In this document: in pieces, positions 25,701 to 39,530 of the stretch
Layout: every line of letters begins with the position of its first letter
Numbering within the stretch: the first letter of the stretch is position 1
Assembly: GCF_041381155.1 (NCBI RefSeq)
Contig: NC_091134.1
Coordinates: 39,763,338-39,827,337, forward strand
Direction: 5' to 3'
DNA from: Argopecten irradians
Lineage: Eukaryota > Mollusca > Bivalvia > Pectinida > Pectinidae
DNA length: 64,000 bases
Made by a program: the position numbers and the translations under genes
Notes under the pieces: model-generated
The model's input: only the letters and a program-made list of their open reading frames with translations
Told to the model about the DNA's origin: nothing
Database searches by the model: none

Positions 25701-27055
25701 TTAAACGCTATAGGACATAGACTTAGCTGTTTTTCTTAATGTATTTTTATGTTATTTTTCCAAGATATCAAGGCTAGTGTTTTTCTGCAGAATGTAAATG
25801 TAGGTCATACGATTTACTGGCTTACAGGTAGTTTGGTTTGAATATCCATCACTTGAAAAGCATTAAGATTGGATCAGGGTCGAATGGTACAGCAATATTT
25901 AGCAGTAAATGTCATCGATCGCGAGAGGATTATGGGAGTTGGAAGGTGTACTGTCTTCGTGTGGCAAGCATTTTGAATAATTACAACATTTTAGGAAGTT
26001 AGAAGGTCCAAATGAGGAAGGACATTGGTCTGCCAGCTGGCAGAACTAGAACTTGTTATTTTTGTGGGAATTTTTTATCATTTGGAAATTGAGGATAAAT
26101 GACTTGAGCTTTAATATAGGTTAGCATGTTATGGAAGCGTGATTCTCGGAGACTGCGAAGGATGGGCTCTATACTTACATGTGAGTGGTGTTTGAAAATT
26201 CAAAATTTACTTGGAAAATATAGATATATTGCTAAATTTTAGTACGGTAACTGGACAGTTGTGTTGTTTGTTAATGTTATGTATGTAGTATATATTAACC
26301 AATGTTCTAAGTATGTATTATATGTTGAAAGTTATTGATTAGGAAAGATTCTGTCAAAAAGATCAGGTCAAGGGCATAATGATATCTTAATCTTGGTTGT
26401 ATTTATTAATGGAACACTTATTTCAATGTGTTTCAGAGTCTATTTGGTATAACTTTGGATCATCATGAACATATTTATGATTCATGTAAGATATGAAAGA
26501 AATGAAATACCTATAGTTCTCATATTGTCATATCACAGTTGCAATATATGGTATATACATGTATATATGAAAATGTATATATAAAAAACATAAAAATCTA
26601 GATTTTCTGGCTGCAAAAAACTCCGACCAAAAGCGTGTAGACAATGGCCTTGTTCCAAAAGTTTAAAATAGGGTTGAGGTGCTAGCTTATCGTCTTCTCT
26701 GAGTATATGTATAAAGATGTTATTGAGTGACTCCTATTAATTTGAAATCATTAAGTTCAAAAAATTTGATATGCAATATGCACTTGGCTGCATGCACTTT
26801 GTATGCATACAAACATATACTTTCTAGTTTCTTTGTTGTATAAGAAGCTTTGTTTCTAGTTTCTTTTTACTGTACTTGGTAAGATATTTGTAAGACATTT
26901 CTGCCTATACTGTTCATAGAGTCTTGTGTTATCATATAATATAAAACAGTCTGCCAGCATCACACTCCTCTTCCAATATTTCTTTACTGCTTTGTGGTTT
27001 AAAGCAACATTTTTTTACATAGACTATCTTGTTGTTTTCAACAAGTGCTCAAGTC
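22750..27055. other. Long non-coding stretch
   Basis: About 4.3 kb of AT-rich sequence. Short open frames show no family-like residues or convincing splice partners. A 19-bp direct repeat (CATGCTGATCACTTAGTTCC) lies at 25516-25553. Part may be the first intron of the downstream nuclease gene. Confidence 0.45.
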
Positions 27056-27059
27056 TTTA

Positions 27060-27250
27060 TAATTAGTGCACATGGTTAAGATGTCCTGACATATTACCAC
27101 AAGCCCTCCACCTCTGTTGCGAGTTTGAATTCCATGTGGGGCGGTTGCCAGGTACTGATCACTGGTTGGTGGTTTTTCTCCAAGTACTCTAGATTTCCTC
27201 TGCCAACAAACCTGGCACATCCTTAGATAATCATGGGTGTTAATATTTCA
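27060..27250 (+). repeat. tRNA-derived SINE, 3' truncated
   Basis: The head contains CAAGCCCTCCACCT and GAGTTTGAATTCC, a decayed Pol III B box (GGTTCGANNCC), then TGTGGGGCGGTTGCCAGG, then the body with CTGCCAACAAACCTGGCACA and TCCTTAGATAATCATGGGTG. The same blocks occur in order at 39310-39530. It resembles the dispersed SINE I associate with bivalve genomes. Confidence 0.65.
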
Positions 27251-27412
27251 GAAAGTCTGTGAAACAATATGCACATAATGACTACAGATAGCTAATTATT
27301 ACACTACTGTATTATGTGAAGTAAGACAAATTTGGTAAGATTTTATCAAATTTTATTAACAATGTGGAATAATTTTTTGTCTGTTCCAGGTAGGAAAGAT
27401 AAGACCCCCACA

Positions 27413-30400
27413 ATGCCCAGAAGTCGGAGAAACCCAGGAAAGAGTCCTGCGCCAGCTGTGGCAAATGAGGAAGCTCCGACCACTCGCAAGACCAGAGGTG
27501 CTGCCGCTCCGGTCGCAGAGACACCTTCGCCGAAAAAGTCAAAGAAAAGGAGCCCAAGCCCTTCACCAGCACCAAGGTAATTATTATTAAAAGGCTTTGT
27601 AGACTAACAGAGCATTTCTTGTAAATAAATCTCAAAGCTGATAACTATATTATATCGATAAGTTTTGTAATAGTGTTATATTTGCTTATCTTACTTATCC
27701 AACTTTGTCATTTACTCAAAGTTTACTCAAGTCTGTTTGGTTTAAGAAGATATACCGGTACACCTTCTACGATAATTATTTTGTAGATATATATGTTTAT
27801 AAGTTTATAAATTTACTTATCTTATTTATCAATCTTTGTCATTTACTCAAAGCTTAAAGATGCTCCACCGCTGACAAATGGTATTTTTTCACTATAAAAA
27901 ACAGGAGCAGACGATTTGGTATTTTTCTTCAGTTACAAAAGTTACTTTCTTCACACCATTACCACCATTGAAAATTTTGAGCTTTTAATTTTACTTAAAG
28001 TTTAAAATATAAAAAATAATTAATTGCATCCCGAAAAAATTCCCTGGCACTATATCCTATATGGAATGAATTACTGATTGCGCATGCACCAAAAGCAAAA
28101 CGAATTATTTTATATTATATTTTGTGTTAATTAGACATATATATACACGATTAAACACCAATTATTGTTCAAATGATGAGTATCATTTATGCTCTGTTGG
28201 CGGTGGAGCATCTTTAAGTTTACTAAAGTCTGCTTGGTTTAAGAAGATATACTAGTACACTCTCTGTGGTAATTACTATATAGTTTGTGCAAGTTTGATG
28301 GTTCAATATTTTGCTTCTACATTTGTATGTATAATTTCCATAAACAGATTACAATTCATTACCCAAAGTTGCATGATTTCTATGTAATCATCTGTAATCA
28401 TGTTGATGCATTTAGCTTACTAAGCCGAAGTATGTATGTGCATGCATAAGTGCACAGTGTTGTCAGAAAGCTGGGGAAAATTACCTGACATGTTTTATGA
28501 TGAAATGGTAACAATATATATATAGTTTTCAAACTTGGATCATCATGAAAATATTCCCTGTTCTGGGCTCACACTGACTTTCTAGTTTGCTTAGCAAATG
28601 TTGCGAAAGTGATTTTTTTCTCTTTAGCAAATAAGAATTTCAGCAAATTGTGCATTCACAGCATTTCATAATGGAAAAAAAACATTAAATTACTAAGAAG
28701 CATCAAATAATGTATTTTATGCATCAAGTGAAAAGTACACACATACAAAAGATCCTGATCATTCATTAAACCATACTCCGTCGTGCGTATTGTTACTTTA
28801 CATCCCTTCAACATTAAAATATATATGGTACATTAATTGATTGATTTATCAACTGTTTTAGACTTGCTATGAAAGTAATGCGAATGAAAAAAAACTAAGT
28901 TTGAAGCTCGTGTCGGTGTGATTGGATATCGGATGGTATCATTAATCAATATGAATGCTTTATTTATAATAATGATTGTTTCTGATTACAGGGGTAGAAG
29001 CAGAGGAAGGGGCGCAAAGGAAGAAACCACAAAACCAGAGAAAGGACAAGGTAAACTATCTAATCCAAGTAGTTATTGTCATAAAAATGGAATACAATAA
29101 TACAGATTATAATTTTACACTAATATTAACAAAAATTGTATCTTATTCTTTATTCTTCTTGTTCTCTCATTCATATACCAATTAAAACAAAATCTAATGT
29201 TTAGAATAGTCATTGTATAGAGTGGTGATCCTACTCAATGACTATATGTAAAATGGAATTTATTTGAATTTATTTGATATGGTAGTGGTACATTTTTCCT
29301 TGTAAGAGAATAAAAAAGCATCGCAGAATAATGTTTTAGGGGATACAAACTTAGAATATTTGACATGGACATATGATGAAAGTATTAGGAATATAGTCAA
29401 AGATGTAAGATTTTCTTGAATGTTTATCACAATATTGTGTACCATAATTTTTTTATTTATTTGGGTATTCATATGTTCATTTATACATTTTATGATTGTA
29501 CCAGGTGATGATGTGGAAGAGTCAAGTCCAAAGAAGGGGCGTGTTACTAGAGCTGTGATGCAACAGGATGAAGCACCAACACGTGGAAGAGCAAGTAGCC
29601 GCAAAGCTGCAGAACCAAAAAAGCCTGCTCCTTCACCAACACCAAAAGGTCGATCCACCTCTCGTCAAAAGGCTGCTGCTACTCCAACCAAGGCAGAGGA
29701 ACCGAAGGCTGAAACATCTAGATCAAGGAGCAGATCTAAGCCAGCAAAACCTGCACCGAAAACACCGGAACCTAAACCATCTAAGGCAAAGACCACACCC
29801 AAGAGTCAAACCAAGAAAACACCCATTAAAAAGCCAACACCTAGTCCCAAGAAGGCTGCAGCCAAGCCTAAGCCCTCCCCAAAACCTGCTGCTTCACGAA
29901 GCAGGAGTAGGGGCAAGAAAGAAGAGGAAACGACTAACATGCCATCGGCACAAATTATTCTTACAAAGATTGATAGTCCTAGCAAATCTAATACAAGCTT
30001 AGCAGAAAAAGAAACGGTATCACCTTCTAGAAGTAGATCTCGTCAATCAGCAAAAACTCCTCCACAGAAAGCCAGTCCAAAGGAATCGAGGAGATCAAAA
30101 TCCTCTGAAAAGGCAACTCCTCCACCTCGCCGTGGTAGACGATCCGCAGAGGCCAAAGAGGAAGTTGAGGAAACTGCCAAAGATGAGGAAAATGAAAAAG
30201 AGGAGACAATGGAAGAAGAGGAGGCAGCACAAGAATCTGTTGAGGCTAAGAAAGCAGATAAGGACGAGGAAGTAGAAACAAAGGATGCGCCAGCAGATAT
30301 TGAGGAGGGGAAAGAAACAGTAGCGGAGGAAGATGAAGCTGCTCAGGAAGAAAAGGAAAAAGTAGAGGAAGAAATGAAGGATGAGAATGAAAAAGAAAGT

Positions 30401-33400
30401 AAAATGGAGGAAGATAAAGTAATTGAAGAAGAGAAGAAAAATGATGAAGATGCAGATGTAGAAAAGGAAGACCAAAATGAAGAGGAATCAACTGAAGAAC
30501 AAATGGAGGAGGAAGTGATTGATAAAGAGGAGCCAGTAGAGGCTCCATCTGAAACTTCACCGGTAAAGGAATCACAACCATCAGAACCAAGCCCAACGAA
30601 ACAGTCGTCAGAGGAATGTAAACTGCCTGAAATAGAAGCAATATCTGATGACGAGGAACAGGAACCCATGGAAGAGGATGTTGTTAAAGAATCAAAAGTA
30701 GAAGCTACACCAGTTACAGAAGAACCTGTGGCACCAGAGGCAGTCAAGCAAGTCCCAGAACCTGTAATAACTGATGGAGAACAGCAAAATGGTGATGATC
30801 CTGATAATCCTCTATCATCTCCAAACCGTAAACGAAAGTGGGACGAGCTAGACGATGAAGGAGAGGACACCTCACCAAAGAAGGTCCGTAGGTCTATTGA
30901 TATGACTGATGTCACAAGTGAAGGAGTAGTAACAACCAATGGGGAGGATGAGAGCTCCAAACCAGAGGAGGAACCCATGGAAACCATTGTAGATCAAAAG
31001 GTGGAGGAACCAGCAGCAGTGCAGACGTCTTCTTCAGATAAAGCAAATCTTAACATTGAACAGGACTATGTTGTAGTGAGTATGGAGGATATACCAGCAG
31101 CTAATAGTTCTGACGTTTTACAATGTCTACCTACAGAAACACCCGCAGAAACTCTCACAGAAACACCCACAGAAACGCCAAAAGAAGGGGGAGCTACTGA
31201 TTTAGCAGCAGAACAAAGTCAGTCAACAGTTTCAGCAACAGAGGTGGTGCCAGAAGTTAACTTGGAGCAAACCTCCTTGTCCTCGCCTTCATCTGAGTCT
31301 AATCCTGTGTTGTCCAGGAAATTTATCCCCAATCCGTCGTATCAACAGTCGGGGGACACTAACAAACAATTCTCTGTAGTTAGTTACAACATTTTAGCTC
31401 AGTGTCACCTAGAGAGAAATGACTATACATTTACAGAGTCTCAGTATTTAGCAGAAAGTTATCGGCATCAAAACCTTATGAAGGAAATAGAATACCTTGG
31501 TGCTGATGTAGTGTGTATGCAGGAGGTAGGACCAAAATACTACGAGTCCATGCTCAAACCAGCTATGAATAGGTAAGTTTCATTTGCTTCAAATTTGGTT
31601 AGATGTTTAATTCAACATGAGTCAAGTCAAAAGATTCATTTACATGTATGTGTTTGATTTTTGAATTCTAGGTACGGCTAATAGAATCCCATTGTCTAAT
31701 GTTTCTTAACAGTTTGTTCAGGTTGGAAAGCATAGTTTATTGTGATGTTAGTTGTTACTCAAACAGTGAATGATTTATATGTGTGACGTTTCCATGATCA
31801 TTGTGATGTGTACAATTGTGCACAAAGTTGTAGCCTTCATCTGACAAATTGCTGGATAGCATGTATGAATGTGTCAAATCTGGTGGTAAATTGGATGAGC
31901 AGCACGTTATTTAGAAATTGTTCTGACATGTTGAATTTACTTTCGGACAGGTTGGGATATGAGGGCGTAATTAAGAAGAGGACACAGGATTATTTTGATG
32001 AGGGAGAAGCCACATTCTACAGGACAAGTAGATTTACTGTAGTGGAGGCCAACACATATTCTTTAGCCGAATTAGCAGAACAGGTAAACAAAACACAGAG
32101 TAGTTTTTGTTCTAGTTGATGGCTTGACTAGATTGTTGAAGAAAGATTGATGAATGTCTAGGATTGAAACGGAAGTCTGATGTTCAGACTTGATGAAGTA
32201 CACTTTTGGATAGATTTGAATTCATTCACTTTGAAGATATACTTTAAAACTTCTTATTCCAATACTTTAAAGCTTCTTATTTTAGAGCTGGAACACTTTA
32301 TTATGAAAGTTTAGGGTGAAAGAGTTAATAAGATAAATATCCTAACACTTTTTAGGGAGGACAAACGTAATTTATTACATTTCTTTGTTTAATTCTTTCA
32401 TGCCCAATAGCTTTCACCAAGATTTAATTTTTTACAATTTACTCGGTATATAATACATTTAACAGAAGTATTCCTGTAAATGTTTTTGCAGTGATTTATA
32501 TTTTCAAAGTTGATAAATCATGACAGTATATGAATTTCAATGCATAAATAAGTTTAATATACAAGAGTTATTTCCCCTGTGACTGAGAGGATGTGTTTGC
32601 CTACTGTATTGAGTATTGTAAGAGTTCTCTCCCCTATAGGAATTGGAAGGTGGTGGTCTGAGTGATGAGGTGAAAGTATCCATCAGAAAATACCTGGACC
32701 TGCCTGATGTCCTGGTGCTGACTAAACTACGCTGCAACATGACTGGAAGTGTTGTGTGTGTCGGTAACATCCACGTCCAATGGGGCAAGATGGAGATCCC
32801 TGATGCTCAGTGCATACAGGTTAGTCTGTTTATGATAAAGTATGCCTTTAATTATATGAAACCATCTTGTGGCCTGGCTTAGAGATTCATAATACGTTTA
32901 AGTGAAATGTCTATTGTTTCTTCTTTTTGCCAATATGTTAATCATGTTGAAAAAATGAAGTGGAACTATTGAACTTATTTTATTAATGTAAAAATGTCAA
33001 CTCAATGCACAGTAACAGTTGACCTCAGATGAATAGTATTAAATTGATTAAAAGTAAATGTTCCTTGTTTATGTTTTACAGATTAAGCGTCTTTGATAAT
33101 AATAAGATTAAAAAATATTTGGATTTGTTTCTCATAAACTGTTACGTTTACGTGTTGTTAAATTACGTTTAATGTTTAAAACATAATATGAAAAACAGGG
33201 TGATAAATTCAGTCCAGAAAGGTAACTAACAAGCTGTGTTTTCCTTCCAGATTGTGTGTGCTATAAAGGAGTTAGCGAAACAGGGTGGTGGTGACTGTCC
33301 CCAGATCCTGTGTGGAGACTTTAACTCAGAAGTGACCAGTCCAGGATATAAACTTGCCATGGAGAGTTATATGAATGATGACGTTATCAGGCAGTTACAG

Positions 33401-34554
33401 GCCTTAGAGAACCTAGAGATGGCAGATTCAAATGTAGGTCACAGCAAGAATTATGGCGTAACAAAATGACTGCGTCTGCTAGAATTTTCGCAACACCATT
33501 TTAAATTTTGATATCTTGATTGATAAGAATATAGGTTTAGTAGTTTGTGGTGGTTTATTGGTGTTTATGTTATGAAATTTTATGGAATATCATAGATTTG
33601 AGTTCCTTTCATCAACTTATTAATATCCTTTTCAATTTCCAACTCTTAAGAAAATAGAGGGGGGAAATGACTAGTTTCATTAAATCCTATAGACATTGTC
33701 ATATGTTTAAACCTCATATCTTTATTATTTTTTTCCACTACAGAAGGAATCACTTGTCAACCAGCTATGGAGAGCTTTCCAGCATACATCCGACTTAAAA
33801 AGTGCTTATAAGACAGCACAAGTAAGTATTCTAATGCTTTGTTGGTACAAGCTATGTTTAGAATAATATATGTACAGAAATGAAGTAAAAACAGATGGCA
33901 TGGTAAGCATCTGCTGAAAAAAAAATTGCCAAACCACCACGGGACTCCTAATGTTTTATTTAAGTTTACCACCTTAATAAATTATTTAATAAATAACTTT
34001 GAAGGTAAAGATAAAAAAATTCAACTGTGTAAAGTGCTATATTCAATATCGAGTCCTGAGGTCCGTTAGTTCAAGCTATGATATTATGATTGGTTCTTGA
34101 TTTCGTATGTAGCTGACTATTGATATTGACTTAAAATATTTTTCTCATGATTCTGTGCAATTTGAGATATCTTGTAACCTCTCTTAAGATTGAGTTGAAA
34201 TACAAACTAAATATGTTTATTGGTCCATGTTAAAGAGTTAAAAGCATGAATTACCATAATCACTTCAATAGAAATCCACAAACCTACTTATGACAATTTG
34301 TCCTCATATTTTGTTGTGAAATGTGATTATGAGAAATCCTTGGTATTTTCCAGGGATGTGAACCATCAGTGACTTCCTACAATCGGGTAATGTTAGCAGC
34401 AGTTGACTATATCTTCTATTGCGGCAGCAATCTACACAACGTTGGGGTACTAGAGACAGCCCACCAGGACCACATTAAGGCGACAGGAGGCATTCCTGAT
34501 CGTCTCTTTCCATCAGATCATGTTTCCCTCAAGGGAGTCTTCGCATTTTCATAA
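27413..34554 (+). CDS. EEP-family (CCR4/ANGEL/PDE12-like) nuclease with long charged N-terminal region
   Basis: Eight phase-consistent exons: 27413-27576, 28992-29050, 29505-31572, 31951-32083, 32640-32819, 33251-33433, 33744-33821 and 34354-34554, giving 1021 residues. The start is the first ATG after the acceptor at 27389. Residues ~1-690 are low complexity: SP/KP/SRSRS-rich basic repeats, then a long Glu/Lys-rich acidic part, then a nuclear-localisation-like NRKRKWDELDDEGEDTSPKK. Residues ~695-1021 form an endonuclease/exonuclease/phosphatase domain with SYNILAQ (Asn), CMQEV (Glu), GNIHVQWG (His), CGDFNS (Asp/Asn), VDYIF (Asp) and PSDHVSLKG (Asp-His), so all expected catalytic residues are present. 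The family removes poly(A) or cleaves 2'-5' or phosphodiester bonds. The closest subfamily is unclear; the EATFYRTSRF and YNILAQ segments recall PDE12 and ANGEL. Nuclear location is inferred. Confidence 0.85.
27685..28285. repeat. ~100-bp direct duplication, second copy split by a MITE
   Basis: The segment 27685-27785 (CTTTGTCATTTACTCAAAG followed by TTTACTCAAGTCTG and GGTTTAAGAAGATATAC) recurs as 27811-27852 plus 28219-28283. The second copy is interrupted exactly between TCAAAG and TTTACT by the element at 27853-28218. It lies in intron 1 of the nuclease gene. Confidence 0.8.
27853..28218. mobile_element. 366-bp MITE with 19-bp perfect terminal inverted repeats
   Basis: Both ends read CTTAAAGATGCTCCACCGC in inverted orientation. 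No coding capacity. The ends share a TTAAAG..C.CC.C character with the 428-bp MITE at 11902, suggesting related superfamilies (TTAA-targeting is possible). It sits in an intron. Confidence 0.85.
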
Positions 34555-35094
34555 TGGCCATAACAGGTATTGATCATAATTCTAAAAGTTTGATCAATAG
34601 ACATGGATCATCCTAGTGAACAGGGATATCTTAACCTGAGTTTAGGATTTTTTTATTTTTGCCTGGTAAACATGAGGCTTTCTTAGTGTTGATAGTCAAA
34701 ATTTTACAAGAGTCAGCTTTTCTTGAGATCAGAATTCAAGCGATCTGAGCCTTTGTTTAAAGGAAGGAATACTTTAAATAGATATTATTATCGGATTTAT
34801 AAACTGTTATTGATTCAAATGCATTGTGTATAGAGCAAAAAAAAAAAGTGAAAATTTTTCCAACAGTAGTGCATTCTACAAATCTTTTGTGTCAGTTGAC
34901 CTTCAGTTTTATGTTCATTAAAGTTTTTGTATTTTTGTATACTTAACCTAAAGAATAGCACCATCTAAATCTTTAATTTAAATTTTTGTTTCAGATCTTC
35001 TGAACTCATTTCATTACATGCATTGCCTTTGACAATGAAAGAAATTGAAAACACATTCAAACTGGCAGACGTCGTTGGAACATGACCACCAAAT

Positions 35095-35194
35095 GAACAG
35101 CTGAACTGTCCATGAATAATTCGAGCATGACAATATAATTAAAATGAACAGCTGAACTGTCCAGGAGTCATTGGAGCATGACCATATAATTATC
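35095..35194 (+). repeat. ~50-bp tandem duplication in probable 3' UTR
   Basis: GAACAGCTGAACTGTCCA followed by a variable part, GAGCATGACNATATAATTA, occurs twice in tandem, about 540 bp after the nuclease stop codon. Confidence 0.7.
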
Positions 35195-35270
35195 AAGATT
35201 TTGTTTTCACACTTCACTCCCATTTATCGTCATCGTCATCATCGTTTTCGGACAGATCTTCCAGTGCAGA

Positions 35271-35276
35271 AATAAA
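35271..35276 (+). promoter_or_regulatory. Candidate poly(A) signal of the nuclease gene
   Basis: AATAAA about 720 bp downstream of the TAA at 34552-34554. Another AATAAA is at 39157-39162, so the 3' UTR end is uncertain. Confidence 0.4.
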
Positions 35277-35299
35277 CTTTGACCTACTTGTCAAAATTT

Positions 35300-38200
35300 T
35301 ACAGTTTCTAAGCAAACAAATTTTTTGAGAAGTTGATATTTGAATTGAACTTTTGCCTAAACTTGCTCATGTTTAGGAACTTACGATTAATACGCAGATT
35401 ACTGTTAAAGCTATCATGATTTTTTTTTTTTTTTTCTTAATATGTTCAAAGTACTAAACAAATTTTTAAACCAGGTAACAGACTATTGTTTTAAATTATA
35501 GATACCAATTGATACACTGTTGTTTTAAATAATCAATATCTGTTAATGGAATGTTTTAAATTATTAATTCCTATTTTGGAAGAAAAAATTGACAGGCAAT
35601 TCTTTGATAGTTATATTTAAATTAAAGTCAATTATTTTTAGAAGCACTGAAAGTGTATAATTGTTAGGAGAAAAGTGAAATATTGTTTCTAGTCATTAGA
35701 TTGTTATAACACATTCACAGGGATTTGGTACATAATCCACGACCCAGTTTTCATATATTGCTTATATTTTATATATATATATTGACTGATGGTTGGACAT
35801 TTGTACCAAGCCCCTATGAATACATTTAGCAATTTATTGGTCACTGCTATAGATATTGTTTATATTCTCCAATGTAAAACATTATATAAGGTAGCTCAAT
35901 ATCTAACTGGTTTGAAGATAATAATGATACAATACACTTAAATTTCAAAAAGCTATGTTCTTAAGAGATGTTTTGAATTTAATGTTTTTCAATACGTAAT
36001 TGTAGGTTTTATGTGTTGAATGGATAACTTAGATAAGAATTCCAAGTTTTGACAGTTCATTGACATCAATATATGTAAAAATGAGCAAGCAAAAATACTT
36101 GTGGAATAATGTGAAGTACTGTGACCAAGTATTGCCATACATACTTAATGAATTTTCCATTTTAATTTCACATGAAGATCTTGAAATTGAAACAAAATGT
36201 TTACATTATTTACATGGCAGCTTGAGAGAAATTTATTTTCATGATTCTGCCAAAAACTAGATGCACAAGTTTGTATACTCAAGTACATTGTATTAAAAAA
36301 TGGATTTCAAGTATGAAATTTGTTTTACTGAAGCAGTGAGGAGACGTCGCTGTTGTCTGAAGATCTTGGTGTGAGAATGTGTGTGAGGAACAGAGAATGT
36401 TGGTGATGATCATTTTAATACTGCAACGTGCCATCTTTAGGGAATTAATACCACATGGAACTTGACATCTTCTCATGACAGTGAATTTAAAATTTCCTTC
36501 TCAAGGTCACCCTTTCCGGCAAGATAGTTGTAGAAGGGTTTGTATACCCTTGCCATCAAATTGGGGGCATAATACCCATGTCTGTCCCATCTTGTCATGA
36601 CACATCCTATTCCCTCTCAATTTGATATATAGAGACATGAACGTCTAGTAGACATTTCTAGTTTTTCAGTCTAGGTCATGGGAATATGTCGAAGTCAATG
36701 TGGCTAATATAAGAACAAACAACCTCTTCCATATTTTCAGTCACGCATTTATACATGTATAACCATTAATTACATAGAACATGTCGTTTGATAAGCAAAA
36801 TATTGTACTTTTTCAGTCCTCAGCAGGTTTTTCTAGTGTCTGAGTGTAGATAGTCGTGTTTCCATGTGTAATCAGAGGTAGTCATTTAGAAGAGGAGGGA
36901 CCAAATCACAATTATTTTGCTTATTGAATGAAGTCATGCTGTCTTGGTGGAAATCATTTTCAAAGGTTCATTTATCATACACCTACATTATCATAGAATC
37001 AACATGAATTTCACTTCACCTGTGGATATAAACCTTAGCATTTCAAATATTGAATATTGTATGATGATATATGATGATAAATGTTTCTCCTTTGTGAATC
37101 TTTGTCCATCTTGAAGAAGATTGATTCCATACAGTTCCTAAGTTTTGAGTTTCACTGAGATTGACGGTAAATGTACTGATATTTGCATTTTACAGAAGTT
37201 GACTATTGATCCCAGATTGATGACATTGGTGCTATAATGTACATGTATTTAGAAGGAAAAAAAGCTTCGCAGCATTCAGAACTTACATTATATGTGTTAT
37301 TAGCAGACCTGACATTCTCTCTATAGTCTGCTTGAGTCCTCAGAGTGCAATACAGACATGTCCTATCAAAAATCACAGGTTTTTAAGAGTATTATCGTAA
37401 ACTTTGTAAATGCCAAGCACCTGTAATCCTAGTTTATTAGATGGGAATATTAAATGAAAAGTTTCCAATCAGTTGTAATGCTTGTAAATTGGTTTTTTTT
37501 TTTAAGTTTCAGCTGCTGTATAGTGTATACCTTAAAAGGCCAGAGGGTTAAAATCTGAAAAATTGGTGATGGGAAATTCTCTTTGTATGGGGCATTGATT
37601 TGATGTTTGGAAGGGAAATAACTCTTTTTGTTAAACAAGATAAATACTGAAATCATACAAAGGTTCATCAAATGTGCATATAGGATTTTGACAAACCCCT
37701 GTGCATCACAATTTAAATTGCTGTGTTATTGCAACTATGAACTATTCAGCCAGCACGTATATAATCCAAATAGTTTGTTATGGATGCACATTTTAATTAA
37801 ATATTTAAAAGAAGGAATCTTCCTGTTATTTTAATTGTAATACCTGGTAAGTATTTTTGTTTGCCAGAACTGTATAGGTACACTTTTCGTGTGCAATAAG
37901 ATGTAAATTTTAGGTAGTCCCATTATCATTTGTCATTGAGAATTATGGAAATAAAAAAAATGCATTTATGATATGTAACTGGCAAATTAAAGCCTTCAGA
38001 TAGTGATTAAAAATAAAGTGTGACTGTTTTAAGGTTTAAAAAACAAGACATAATATATAACAAATGTACTGTTGGTCTAGTGCAATTTATTTAGCAATTT
38101 ATTTATAGAAATGACAAAAGTATTTTAACAGGGTGATATGAAGACTAGGTATTAAACCACCACGACTCATTTGGAAAAGCTTTGGGAATTTATGCATTTT

Positions 38201-39300
38201 ACTTGATGATGTTATGTGTTTTAAAATTAGGGTAGATTTGCAACTGTGAAATTGGAATATTTTCTCAAATTTCTTATAGGGCTCCACAGATTTTGTATTT
38301 CTTGTTAAGTTTAAATAGATAATATACTACACTCTGGCAAACATGTGTAGGTATTGAATTTACACTTAAACAACAGAAAAGTGGGTATTCTCGGTTAATC
38401 ATATAGTGCATTGTGTAATTTGTGTGACTGTAAACTAACTGAATTTTTTGTGTGCAGCTAAATTTTCGTAATGTTGAGTGATCTCGGAAATCGATTGCTG
38501 CTAATTTCAATTAAAGGTACAGTAATGTCATTGCTGTGAAATTGTCTTAAGGCACTAAGGCAAATAAGTTACCTGGTTGGCAGTCTCAATTAAATTACGA
38601 AAAAAAAAAAAAAAAAAAATCACTTTACGGATTGCCAGTAGTTAAACTGCCCAAGAACCGTAAGTGACTTTGCATTTTGTATTGTGAATGCTCGGACATT
38701 GAAAAGGTACATGTGCGTGTGCGTGCAGGAGGGGTGGCTAAATACCATCTGACGATCAGTCAATTTGCTGCACATTACCAGACATTGTCGCACAATTCAC
38801 TACTGGAGGAACACTTAACTGCAATAGTCCTAACTCATCATACATTTAGCTGTAAAAGTTCTATATATCAAATATAACGTACTAGTATGTCTATTCTCAG
38901 TATTCATCAGTGTAGTACAGTCATTGGCAGATGACCCTTTGACCACTTGTATGATGTGTTTGTAAGTAAGGTAGCTCTTTTATATAAATACATGTTCAAT
39001 CATTATTAATTCATATATTTGATTCATGTTACGATTTCAAAGTGTTTAATTTTAAAAAATTTGAATTTAAAAAATTTCAATTTCAAAATGTTTAAATGAT
39101 TTTGTTGTAATAACTATAAAGATGTATTGATTTTAGTAAATTAGATATTTGGAGTAAATAAAGCAATTTGACTGCATATCGTGTTTGTGCTCATAATCTT
39201 CTAATAGAAATATTTTTGAAGTGTTATATCTCTAATCCTGTTGATTATAGTGAAACAAATTATTTAGAAAGCAAATCAGTAACTGGTTTTAAGTCTATAC
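35300..39300. other. Non-coding stretch downstream of the nuclease gene
   Basis: Four kilobases of AT-rich sequence with short open frames that show no recognisable protein features. It includes an A-run at 38600-38619. It may contain a long 3' UTR. Confidence 0.45.
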
Positions 39301-39309
39301 TTACAATGG

Positions 39310-39530
39310 TCTAGTTGTAGTAATTTGTGTACCTCAAGCCCTCCACCTTTGAGTTTTGAGTTTGAATTCCATGTGGGACAGTTGCCAGGCACTGAAGAGT
39401 AAGTTGGCAGGTTTTTTTAGGTCATCTGTGGGAACTCCGGCTTCCCTCTACCTCCTAAGCCTGGTATGTCCGTAAATGACACTGGCTGTTACTAAGTAAT
39501 AAGATGTTAAACAAAAAAAAAAAAAAAACC
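39310..39530 (+). repeat. tRNA-derived SINE with A-rich tail
   Basis: The most complete SINE in the window. It has a decayed B box (GAGTTTGAATTCC), the block CATGTGGGACAGTTGCCAGG, a body with CTCCGGCTTCCCTCTACCTCC, and the 3' block AATGACACTGGCTGTTACTA then AAGATGTTAAAC, ending in an A-run (39513-39528). Same order of blocks as the copy at 27060. Confidence 0.72.

Noticed and set aside
27038-27220. Short - strand open frame
   Set aside because: It lies within a recognisable SINE.
30027-30987. Long - strand open frames opposite the nuclease gene's large exon
   Set aside because: They are antisense shadows of low-complexity Glu/Ser/Lys codons; the + strand frame has consistent splice sites and the catalytic domain.
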